64,000 bases of DNA from NCBI GenBank assembly GCA_964503145.1, contig CAZCYV010000008.1:86323-150322 (forward strand). The letters run 5' to 3'. Positions within the stretch are counted from its first letter, which is position 1. Every line of letters starts with the position of its first letter. Shown here in pieces: positions 56,952 to 64,000 of the stretch. The notes under the pieces are model-generated. The model was not told the DNA's origin. It did not search any database and saw nothing but the letters and a program-made list of their open reading frames with translations. Position numbers and translations under genes: made by a program. The stretch is from RBG-16-57-11 sp964503145. GTDB taxonomy: Bacteria; Chloroflexota; Anaerolineae; Anaerolineales; UBA4823.

Positions 56952-58242
56952 AATTATCGAATCGCACATCTACAGGCACATTGCCGTAGCTGTTGACTCC
57001 CACGCCAGCTTGCAGACCGGTGCCGACGATCGTATCATCCGAAACCATCGTGACAAAGAGATCATTGATCGAAAACCAGATATTCGTTCCCCATCGGTCA
57101 ATCCGCAGATGATTGGCCTGTGCGTCTGGATTGATCAACTCGCTATAGGTCCAATCTACTAGAGTGGTCCAGCTGCCATCCATGTTTCTCCTCTGGATAC
57201 GATAGTACTGAGTGTAAGGCTCAACTGACACGACATAGTTCTGGCGTGTGCCCTGCCCCCAACGGATCCCAAATGCCAGGCCGTATGAACCCGAGTTACC
57301 CGAGACCATGCGTGCATCGACTTCGACGCTGTAACTGCTCGTTGGCACAATTAAGTTGTCGGGCACACACATGTAGCCTATATTCGGCCGCTTGAGCAAG
57401 AGCTGAAACTCCCCATTCAGATATCCCATTTTGACATCGGCGGTTTCCTCGACGCACCAACCGCTATTGGGGTTGCTGAAATCGTCGAAATAACCAGACC
57501 AGAAGTTCTTGAGGACGAGCGGCAAGTAAGTTAAGTGATCGCTAGGTGGCCTGTTTAGCAGGACCACATCATCGACAAAGTAATTACTGAATTGCGACTC
57601 GTCGGTTTCGACGCGAAATTGCAAGATGGCCGTTGTGCCGGCATAAGCTGCGATGTTAACGGTGATTTGGACCCAGCCTTCCGTGTTGTATTGGTCGCAC
57701 AGGTTGAACTCCAACAAATTGGCGCCGTTGATCTTAACCCAGGCGAAATCGTACCCACAAGCATCATCCGAATCAATCCAATGCCAGAAACTTAGCATGG
57801 AAACCTCGGCCGGGAGGGCAACAGTCTGCGAGATATAGGCGGTTTCGTCGTCGTCGCCGCCCAACCATGCCACCCAGTTGCCGCTATGAGGGGTGATAGA
57901 GGGATAGAGATCTTCCTGAGGTACAATGATCGGCCAGCCTTTATAGGAATATTCTGTCCAGGAGCCATCCGGGCCGCTTTCGAAATCCCCATTCAGGATG
58001 TCGGTGGCGCTCAGAGGCGTAACGCTGGTCTGCGCGGGCGCCGATCTCGGGTTGGCAGGCCTCAAGAAAATGTCTTTCGAGCGACCTGGAGCGTCAGTTT
58101 TTTCGGCAGTGGGGAGCAGAGGAGCGACGGCGCTGGCGGAAGCCCAGGCTGATCTGTTGTCGATCAAGCCCGTCGTCCAGAACAGAGTCAGCGTGATCGC
58201 CAGGCTTAGGGCAGCAATGATGATGGACTTCGATGCATTCAT
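56932..58242 (-). CDS. Secreted protein with MAM/CBM-like domains and YLPLVLKN motif
   Basis: A 436-aa protein with a signal peptide (SIIIAALSLAITLTLFWTTG). An N-terminal domain (residues about 80-225) has NGDFESGPDGSWTEYSYKGWP and SYISQ-like ISQTVALPAEVSMLSFWHWIDSDD, then the linker HLTYLPLVLKNFWSG, and a C-terminal laminin-G/CBM-like domain (FDDFSNPNSGWCVEE ... GLAFGIRWGQGTRQNYVVSVEP). The YLPLVLKN motif recurs in Anaerolineae exported proteins. The binding partner is unknown. Confidence 0.75.
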   Translation of the reverse strand: MNASKSIIIAALSLAITLTLFWTTGLIDNRSAWASASAVAPLLPTAEKTDAPGRSKDIFLRPANPRSAPAQTSVTPLSATDILNGDFESGPDGSWTEYSYKGWPIIVPQEDLYPSITPHSGNWVAWLGGDDDETAYISQTVALPAEVSMLSFWHWIDSDDACGYDFAWVKINGANLLEFNLCDQYNTEGWVQITVNIAAYAGTTAILQFRVETDESQFSNYFVDDVVLLNRPPSDHLTYLPLVLKNFWSGYFDDFSNPNSGWCVEETADVKMGYLNGEFQLLLKRPNIGYMCVPDNLIVPTSSYSVEVDARMVSGNSGSYGLAFGIRWGQGTRQNYVVSVEPYTQYYRIQRRNMDGSWTTLVDWTYSELINPDAQANHLRIDRWGTNIWFSINDLFVTMVSDDTIVGTGLQAGVGVNSYGNVPVDVRFDNFKASQP

Positions 58243-58319
58243 TTTGAACCTCCTGTTTTGATTTCAACGGCGTTGCCCAAGCAACTTTCCATGTCTTTTG
58301 GTCGCCTGGCGGCCAGCGC

Positions 58320-58706
58320 CTAGCCCATGGTGGCGCGCGCAATCGACCAGACGACAACTGCAATAATAGCCAACCAGATCATGATAACCATGATCGCCCC
58401 GGCCCGGCTGATCGGTCTTCCTTGCTGCAAGAGCATCTCGGCCTGTCCGCGAGCCTCGGTCATCACTTCGGCGGGGATCATCTTCAGTGCCAGCGCAATC
58501 CCCAAAGGAGTCACGATTAAGTCATCAAGATATCCGAGCACGGGAATAAAGTCGGGAATCAAATCTATCGGGCTGAAAGTGTGCGCCAGCACAAGGCCCA
58601 TGAAGAACCTGGCATACCACGGGACTCGCGGATCGCGAGCCGCGATGTATAACGCGTACGCTTCTCGCTTGAGCGCATGAGCACGTTGTTTCAACGTTCC
58701 AATCAC
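58320..58706 (-). CDS. YkvA-family (DUF1232) protein
   Basis: A protein of about 128 aa. ARDPRVPWYARFFMGLVLAHTFSPIDLIPDFIPVLGYLDDLIVTPLGIALALKMIP is the DUF1232 core (SPIDLIPDFIPVLGYLDD), followed by a C-terminal membrane helix (GAIMVIMIWLAIIAVVVWSI). The GTG 58706 is favoured by GAGG 5 nt upstream; a GTG at 58745 would add 13 Cys-containing residues of doubtful value. The role is unknown. It shares the fold with the diverged protein at 14586. Confidence 0.8.
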   Translation of the reverse strand: MIGTLKQRAHALKREAYALYIAARDPRVPWYARFFMGLVLAHTFSPIDLIPDFIPVLGYLDDLIVTPLGIALALKMIPAEVMTEARGQAEMLLQQGRPISRAGAIMVIMIWLAIIAVVVWSIARATMG

Positions 58707-58789
58707 CGTAGCCTCTGATCGAATGCAATCACAAAATTGCCCCACACCTCAGCGCACGCATCATCTATCAGCAAGGAAGGCGAAGTCGA

Positions 58790-59125
58790 TCAGCCGTTAG
58801 CACTGGTCGAGCGATGCGCTCCTTCGTGAAGGCCATAGCCGCTCTCGATCAGCTCCTTCAGCCGTTGGGCGAAGCGGGCTGCTGGAGCGCCATCCACAAT
58901 GTCATGATCGATGAACTCCCGCCCGGTTTCGCCCGCCATAATCTGTTGGACATCACCCCGCAAAGGATGGAAAACCACGCCGTGCTCCTGAGCGAAGCCG
59001 GAAAAATCCTGCGGAGCAGCCAGGCGCACGTTGTAACCTGCGCGTTGCAATTCCCTGCTCAACACCACACAGGGCTGAACATCGCCTCTGGATCCTGCCG
59101 CAAAAACCGTAATCTGCATTTGCAA
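58790..59125 (-). pseudogene. N-terminal fragment of a GT28/MGT-type glycosyltransferase
   Basis: The minus frame gives QMQITVFAAGSRGDVQPCVVLSRELQRAGYNVRLAAPQDFSGFAQEHGVVFHPLRGD, the first domain of a GT-B glycosyltransferase of the UDP-glucosyl/rhamnosyl (MGT, GT28) kind, and stops after 111 aa near ELIESGYGLHEGAHRST. The donor-binding half (about 300 aa) is absent, so the product cannot be an active enzyme. No continuing frame was found on either side. I treat it as a decayed gene. Confidence 0.72.
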
Positions 59126-59723
59126 TCCTGTTTAGGTTTAGATGTCGAGGTGAGCCACATAGCAGCGAGGCTCAGTGGCAGCGTCGGGATGGACGAGGCC
59201 CTTTCACGCCACAATCACCTATCTCGACGCAAGGCGCAGGTCAGGCGGATGACCTTGCAAACCCCTATCGTCGCCAATCTGAGCATGTTCTCCAACTGCC
59301 TCTGTGACCTCCCTTCTCGACAAAGCAACCAGAAGCTCTCCGCTGCTAAGTATGACCCCAGAAACAACAACCAGGATACAATTCAAAACGAAGATAGCAG
59401 ATCGCTGAACCAGCGTACCAGGTTCAACCCGATCAAAACCAGTATACCTTTAAAAGCGAAGAAACGGAAGAAGCCATGAGGCTGCCAGCCGTGCAGCCAG
59501 GATCACGATAGAGACAACGGCGCAGACGATCAGCTTGAACATCTCAAGATTGACCTCAATCATGTGGCCGCGTTCGCAGAGCACAGCCTACCAACTGCAT
59601 AAGCCGCCGTGCCAACTGCGGGCATATAATCATCTCACACCAGGGGCGACCCAAAGCGCATTTCACTTCCGTCAGGGCATGCTGATATGGCATGTGGATT
59701 ACGTACACCAATTCTAATTACTT
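59126..59723. other. Non-coding or decayed region
   Basis: This 600-nt stretch has no gene I can support. A short minus-strand frame (ATG near 59565 downward) encodes MIEVNLEMFKLIVCAVVS followed by a hydrophobic tail, about 37 aa; another frame nearby is hydrophobic too. Both are too short to claim as membrane proteins. It lies next to a truncated glycosyltransferase, so gene loss is the likely cause. Confidence 0.5.
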
Positions 59724-60977
59724 CTACAGGGCGCTCTTAAGTTTTTCGCCGAACGCTGCGGGATCGCTCATCTTGATCTCGAGACTCTGTCCGCCGTGCC
59801 ACGAGAGGAAGTCTCGCATAGCAGCCGCGACCCCGGCGATGAGCTCGTCATCCAGCTCAATGTCTGGCTCCAGATAGAGGGCATTCAGATGCAGCACATT
59901 TGATTTGCGATCCAGCTTCGGGTCAAAACGCCCCACCAGCCGATCCTTATGCAGGATCGGAAGGCTGAAATAACCATAGACACGATCCTTGGCGGGCTTG
60001 TAACACTCCAAAAGATGCTTGAATCCCCACAGCTTTTGATCACGCCCCCAGGCCCAAAACAGCGAATCGAAGGGGGCGAGAAAGGTAGTGCGCTGGGCGC
60101 TGATTTCGCCATCGGCGGCGCGCTGAAGCAGCAGCAAGTTATCGCGATGCACCATCCACTTTTTGATGCCCTGCATCGACTCGCCCTCGACCTCGACCAG
60201 CACGCCGTCTTTCAATAACGCCTCGACCTCCGATCTGACAGGCGTAGCCCTCATGTAAGCATATAAGGTGAGATGACGCAGCTCGAACACGCCAAGCGCC
60301 TTCGCCGCTTGCTCCAGGCAGAAGCGACGTGCTGCTTCGGCGGGAACAGGCGTGGTATCGACCCACCTTGGCAGCACCCGCTCCTTCACATCGTACACGC
60401 GCTGGAAATTTACGCGATCTGCCACCATCAGATCCCCCCAGGCGAATAGCACTTCCAGCGCTACCTTCGGAGGCTTCCAGTCATACCACACGCCGCGCTG
60501 GGGGCCATCATGCTTAAAGTCCCCCACGCGTAACCCGCCCTCGGATCGAATGCGCGCCAGCACTTGAGCGACCAGCTCACGATTGCCATCTTTGCTCAGC
60601 CACTCGCGATAGCCAGGGTTGAAGCTGTAGCGCTGATCCATCCGCCACCTGTGATAGCGATAGTGCTCCAGCGGGATAATGCTGGCGGCATGCCCCCAAC
60701 CCTCGTAGAGCGCGCGCCGATCAGCGGTATAGATCAGCTTGTGGAAATCGTCAATGTCATACGATCCAAGTCGCGCCCACAGGGTGACGTAATGAGCGCG
60801 GTTGACCACGTTCAGCGTATCAATCTGCACGTAGCCGAGCGCCGTCACCAGATCGACCATTGTGTCGAGGCTCGGGGTAGGCGAGGCCTCATTAAGCGTC
60901 GTGAGGCGCTGGGAGTACAGCACCATCGTCCGGAGGGCGGATAGAGGATAGACCGTGCCAACAGTTTTTTTCGCCAT
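59724..60977 (-). CDS. YcaQ/AlkX-type winged-helix DNA glycosylase
   Basis: A 417-aa protein of the HTH_42 family (YcaQ/AlkZ). ALGYVQIDTLNVVNRAHYVTLWARLGSYD contains QID, the QxD motif of the YcaQ branch, which unhooks DNA interstrand crosslinks; the AlkZ branch has QxQ. GGLRVGDFKHDGPQRGVWYDWKPPKVALEVLFAWGDLMVADRVNFQRVYDV and the C-terminal domain FLAPFDSLFWAWGRDQKLWGF are typical. It is an enzyme of base-excision repair, here between decayed genes. The start 60977 fits the family. Confidence 0.85.
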   Translation of the reverse strand: MAKKTVGTVYPLSALRTMVLYSQRLTTLNEASPTPSLDTMVDLVTALGYVQIDTLNVVNRAHYVTLWARLGSYDIDDFHKLIYTADRRALYEGWGHAASIIPLEHYRYHRWRMDQRYSFNPGYREWLSKDGNRELVAQVLARIRSEGGLRVGDFKHDGPQRGVWYDWKPPKVALEVLFAWGDLMVADRVNFQRVYDVKERVLPRWVDTTPVPAEAARRFCLEQAAKALGVFELRHLTLYAYMRATPVRSEVEALLKDGVLVEVEGESMQGIKKWMVHRDNLLLLQRAADGEISAQRTTFLAPFDSLFWAWGRDQKLWGFKHLLECYKPAKDRVYGYFSLPILHKDRLVGRFDPKLDRKSNVLHLNALYLEPDIELDDELIAGVAAAMRDFLSWHGGQSLEIKMSDPAAFGEKLKSAL

Positions 60978-61099
60978 GAGAGTCCCTTTTTACGTTACAT
61001 CGGGGAGAAACAGCGAGCCCAAGAAAATATTCAGAGCGGCCGAGATTGGCTGACCTGAATACAGAAGAGCACAACTTCATCGAGCGGCGACAAGCCGTT

Positions 61100-61590
61100 C
61101 AATATGTTCACTCATACACGGCGAGAATATCGCCGCCTAACGATGGGTTTAACCAAATAGGAGTGACGCAGTTGGGCTCTCCAAAAGTAAAGTGGATTGG
61201 CCAGATAAGCTCGAACTGCTTCACGGATAATTGATGTTTTGGTTTCAAACCAAGAGATACCGAGATATTTTCCCGACCAATGCTGGGTGACCAGATCCAT
61301 CGCTCCGGCGTACGGTCTGTCCAGCGTACTATCATCGATTACCAGAACACCGCTGGTAAGCTGCATGCAGCCTTGTACTTCTCACCAAAACGCATCCCCA
61401 TCCAAAGTGTAGGCATTGTGCGCTGGGCCATTCGTTTCGGCTTCAGGATGCGAGCGGGCGGCTTCCATATTGCTGAACACTTTCTGCGCCGCTATCAGAA
61501 AGTGAATGTAGTCAAGTCTATCACACTTGGGCCGGTTCACGTTCCTAAGTTTACTCGGTGCTTGCCAACCGCGTAAGTCCTAAAATGACC
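61100..61590 (-). mobile_element. Degenerate insertion-sequence remnant (DDE transposase)
   Basis: On the minus strand one frame (about 61525 downward) reads LDYIHFLIAAQKVFSNMEAARSHPEAETNGPAHNAYT, the N-terminal domain of a DDE transposase; after an in-frame TGA the next frame has GVLVIDDSTLDRPYAGAMDLVTQHWSGKY, a segment carrying the first catalytic Asp. Between them and after HWSGKY the frame is broken and most of the gene is missing. GCGTAAGTCC (61571-61580) looks like an IS end. The family could not be fixed by eye. Confidence 0.7.
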
Positions 61591-61848
61591 ACAAAACACC
61601 CCAACAGAAATTATAGCACACGCGTTCCGAAATTTCAGCAGCTTTGTCACCAATTTCCAGGCGCCCAACGCCCCGCGCATCAGCCGCCCACTGCGACGCA
61701 CGAGATGACACAACAGGAAAAACACGGCCGACAGCTCCGGAAGATGCTGGAGTCGGTGAAGCAGGCGTAGGCGTGGAGTCCCGCGTGGTCAACCCGCACA
61801 CAAGGATGGTGAGAAGCAAGAAGAGGCTGAGGATTTTTGGTAGTTTTA
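61580..61848 (-). pseudogene. Truncated lipoprotein fragment next to the IS remnant
   Basis: The minus frame encodes VKLPKILSLFLLLTILVCGL, a lipoprotein-type signal, followed by TTRDSTPTPASPTPASSGAVG, and is cut off about 85 residues later by IS-remnant sequence with a stop near 61580. No ATG/GTG/TTG start lies just upstream of the signal in frame; it would overlap the end of the 61846 gene. I read it as a lipoprotein gene of the same type as its neighbours that was disrupted. Confidence 0.4.
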
Positions 61849-63123
61849 CCGAATCGGCGTCTCGGCGCGGTAGAGATGCCAGACGGCATTCAACGGGTTG
61901 TCGCCTTCGATGACATTGTAGAACACCCACACGCGCCAGGCACCCACCAGCGGCTCCGGTTCGGCTTTGGCGGTGAGTGAGTCGGTCAGCAGCCACTGGC
62001 GCTGCGGCGATTCGAATAGCGTCGCAAGCCAGATTTCCCCGGCTTTGGCAAAGGTCACGTCCCAAAAACTCGTTCCGGCTTCGTTGACCTGGTAGGTCGT
62101 GTAAGCATGCCCATCGAAGACAATCGGCTCATTGGATTGCGCCAGGGCGGGATGCGCCAGCGCCGAGGCGGGCGGGGCAACGATCTCTGCCAGGCGAAAG
62201 GCGGTTTCACCCGCCCCCCGGACGTAGACGTGCGTGCGCGCTTCAGCTTCCATGCCGGGGAGCAGAATCTCCTGCCCGTTGTAGAACCACGAATAGGGGT
62301 CCACCTTGTCGCCGGGGTCGTTCGTCACGGCTTGGGGCGCGGGGTTGGGCTGGGTCAGGTCGAGCATCCGCACCTGGACGATGCCGTTTTCGTCTTCGAA
62401 GCCATAGGTCAGGGCGGACTTGTTCTTCATCCAGCGGGCAAAGGCCGAATCCATCGGCGCAAAGCCGCGCTGGGGGCGTTCCTGCCGCTCGACGACGTTG
62501 ACCTGGGCGGGGTCATCCAGCGAAATGTATTGCAACTCGAACCAGTCGTTGGCGCGGCTGGTGCCGCCGCCCGGCACGGCTTCGTTCTTGATCCAGAAGA
62601 CGAAACCGCCTTTCTGCTCCGGCAGGATGGTGGGATAGATGGCGCGCCGCGTCAGGTCGGGCGGAGTGGATAACTCCCGCATCTCCGCCGACGTGGGGCT
62701 GGTTGGGCGGACGAGGAGCAGCGTCCCCGCCCGGTCCATGCCGACGTAATAGGCGCCATCCGCGTCCAGGCCGGGGTTGGCGCGCCCGAAGATGGTGCTT
62801 TCGAAGGCGCGGAAGCCCTTGCCGTCGGGGGGAATCAGGTCGCCGGTTTCGGGGTCCACGCCGCAATGCCAGACGACGCCGTTGCCGCGGCTGTCCGTCA
62901 TCTCGAACCAGACCATATATCGGTTATCGGCGGTAAACTCCACGTTGGCATAGTTGACCGCCGGGTCACCGACCTGTGTGACCTGCGGCGTGAACTCCGC
63001 CGGGGGCGTGGAGGAGGCTGGGGGCGCGGCGGGCAGGCCGGGGTTCGGGGGGGATGCGCTCAAGCGGCAGGCGAGGGTCGTCATCCACACAATTATCGAA
63101 ATCAGCAGAAGGCGTTTTCTCAT
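61846..63123 (-). CDS. Lipoprotein with TolB/WD-like repeats
   Basis: A 425-aa product with a lipoprotein signal (LLISIIVWMTTLAC) and a Pro/Ser-rich linker to about residue 48. The remainder resembles a beta-propeller without clear catalytic residues: NVEFTADNRYMVWFEMTDSRGNGVVWHCGVDPETGDLIP, ISLDDPAQVNVVERQERPQRG and YSWFYNGQEILLPGMEAE. It overlaps the upstream TolB-like gene by ATGA, so both are co-transcribed. Function not known. Confidence 0.65.
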   Translation of the reverse strand: MRKRLLLISIIVWMTTLACRLSASPPNPGLPAAPPASSTPPAEFTPQVTQVGDPAVNYANVEFTADNRYMVWFEMTDSRGNGVVWHCGVDPETGDLIPPDGKGFRAFESTIFGRANPGLDADGAYYVGMDRAGTLLLVRPTSPTSAEMRELSTPPDLTRRAIYPTILPEQKGGFVFWIKNEAVPGGGTSRANDWFELQYISLDDPAQVNVVERQERPQRGFAPMDSAFARWMKNKSALTYGFEDENGIVQVRMLDLTQPNPAPQAVTNDPGDKVDPYSWFYNGQEILLPGMEAEARTHVYVRGAGETAFRLAEIVAPPASALAHPALAQSNEPIVFDGHAYTTYQVNEAGTSFWDVTFAKAGEIWLATLFESPQRQWLLTDSLTAKAEPEPLVGAWRVWVFYNVIEGDNPLNAVWHLYRAETPIR

Positions 63124-64000
63124 CGTTGACTCTCCGAAAGGGAAAGCAGGATAATCTTACCTGGCATGGAATACTCGGTTTGTTCGCTTTGATTGATGAT
63201 GACATAGACGAGCAGGCGCATTCCATCGGGCGACCAGGAACTATCGCCAGGGATAGCGCCATAGGCTGTGCGGAGATACAGGGGGCTGGCCGAGTCGTTG
63301 AAAGCGGTCAATTGCGTTTGCCCGCTGCCATCTGCAGACATGAGCCATAATTCTGTCTTGAGCAGTTTACTGGTCGAGCCGGCATTCCTTGAACTCATCC
63401 AAACGATGCAATCACCATTCGGGGAGTAGTGGGCGTGCTCGTCCCATTCGCGGGTTGTTTTGGTCAGCGGGGTGGATTTGCCGGTGGCAAGGTCGAGAAC
63501 GTAGATATCATAGCCGTACTCGGTTTGCCCATCGGCATTGGTTGAATACAGCAATCTGGCGTCGTCGGGGGAAAAGGAGTGAACTTCGTACACGCCCGCA
63601 CTTGCAGCGGGTTGATAGGTGCGGACGTTTTCCAGGCGGGGCAGATGGTTTTCCAGAATAAAATCAGCTACTTTGATGACCCATTCGCCGCCAAATTGTT
63701 TGTTACGATTCCCAATACGCTGTGTCCAGGCGAGCATGGCGCCATCATGTGAAAAATGAGCGTGCAGTACGCCGCCCGCAAAGCCGCTTTCAGCCCAAAC
63801 ATCGGTCAGTTTGACGAATTGCCCGCCGTTGGCAGACATTGCCCACAGGTCGTTGCCGATGCCAACGCCAATGTCGATGATACGCTTCTTGTAAGCCGCA
63901 TCGCTGGAGGGGAAGCGTTCGTAGAACGATTCTTCGACGCCCTGTATCACAATCCACTCCATGCCAGGGTGCCAGGCCGGGTTGCCCAGGTGGAGACGGG
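63120..64000 (-). CDS. TolB-like beta-propeller protein (N-terminus beyond the window)
   Basis: The frame continues to the window edge on the minus strand: before MEWIVIQGVEESF the same frame reads LGNPAWHPG, so the visible 290 or so aa are the C-terminal part. It contains repeats of the TolB type: SFSPDDARLLYSTNADGQTEYGYDIYVLDLATGKSTPLT, HYSPNGDCIVWMSSRNAG and SSWSPDGMRLLVYV. This kind of propeller often lies in the periplasm or on the outside. The gene ends 4 nt into the lipoprotein gene (ATGA). Confidence 0.75.
   Translation of the reverse strand, partial: RLHLGNPAWHPGMEWIVIQGVEESFYERFPSSDAAYKKRIIDIGVGIGNDLWAMSANGGQFVKLTDVWAESGFAGGVLHAHFSHDGAMLAWTQRIGNRNKQFGGEWVIKVADFILENHLPRLENVRTYQPAASAGVYEVHSFSPDDARLLYSTNADGQTEYGYDIYVLDLATGKSTPLTKTTREWDEHAHYSPNGDCIVWMSSRNAGSTSKLLKTELWLMSADGSGQTQLTAFNDSASPLYLRTAYGAIPGDSSWSPDGMRLLVYVIINQSEQTEYSMPGKIILLSLSESQR

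Noticed and set aside
58814..59479. 221-aa plus-strand open frame opposite the glycosyltransferase fragment
   Set aside because: The minus frame has the clear GT-B motif AAGSRGDVQP; the plus frame has no family pattern and biased composition.
1..64000. CRISPR arrays or toxin-antitoxin pairs
   Set aside because: No regular spaced repeats were seen, and no Cas or typical small toxin-antitoxin genes were recognised.

Overview
The window is GC-rich, densely coded bacterial DNA that I read as chromosomal sequence from a Chloroflexota bacterium, most likely Anaerolineae-like. The clues are many lipoproteins with Thr/Pro-rich linkers, a secreted protein carrying the YLPLVLKN motif, a mevalonate operon of archaeal type, NarL-type GAF kinases, and translation genes regulated by a T-box and by leader peptides. 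This is inference from gene content; no phylogeny was run.

Layout. 1-10607: a surface-polysaccharide cluster (GT4, PaaK/CapK-like ligase, TPR protein, GT39, GT2, methyltransferase, an initiating sugar transferase with inverted domain order, and a LegB / nucleotidyltransferase / LegC-like trio for an amino-deoxy sugar). 10656-14520: translation block (tRNA-Val, Thr T-box, thrS, infC with an ATC start, rpmI, rplT). 14586-19047: a small membrane protein and three lipoprotein enzymes (sorbosone-dehydrogenase-like, M1 peptidase, metallophosphatase). 19096-23376: an attenuator-controlled ABC ATPase, a GNAT remnant, HAD hydrolase, amidase and an MFS remnant. 23385-30093 (minus strand): O-antigen ligase, Wzc-like tyrosine kinase, hydrolase, histidine kinase and RdgB. 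30144-34129: DUF177, a SigA-type sigma factor, and metG behind a methionine-rich leader peptide. 34166-37547: membrane proteins, PncC and two sugar-ABC permeases. 37661-45299: metal homeostasis (fur-feoB-Zn ribbon-feoA; tRNA-Lys; thioredoxin; three small related peptides; a Nur-like regulator with a NikMN-CbiQ-CbiO transporter). 46559-50772: HMG-CoA reductase, HMG-CoA synthase, a thiolase-like protein and DUF35. 50895-56951: GAF kinase, TrmH, BrkB/YihY and hydrolases. 56932-64000: a less dense, partly decayed region with a secreted protein, YkvA, a truncated glycosyltransferase, a YcaQ-type glycosylase, an IS remnant and lipoprotein/TolB-like genes.

Most unusual points: (1) metG appears to be controlled by a translated Met-rich leader peptide with mutually exclusive RNA hairpins; (2) a similar leader ORF and four-segment attenuator precede a standalone ABC ATPase; (3) the thiolase-like protein of the mevalonate operon lacks the nucleophilic Cys and the GHP His; (4) three consecutive small proteins share an N-terminal motif ending in Cys; (5) two Fur-family genes carry the same TTATTGCAA palindrome at their promoters. 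Coordinates of starts reflect Shine-Dalgarno and family judgement; no database search was possible.
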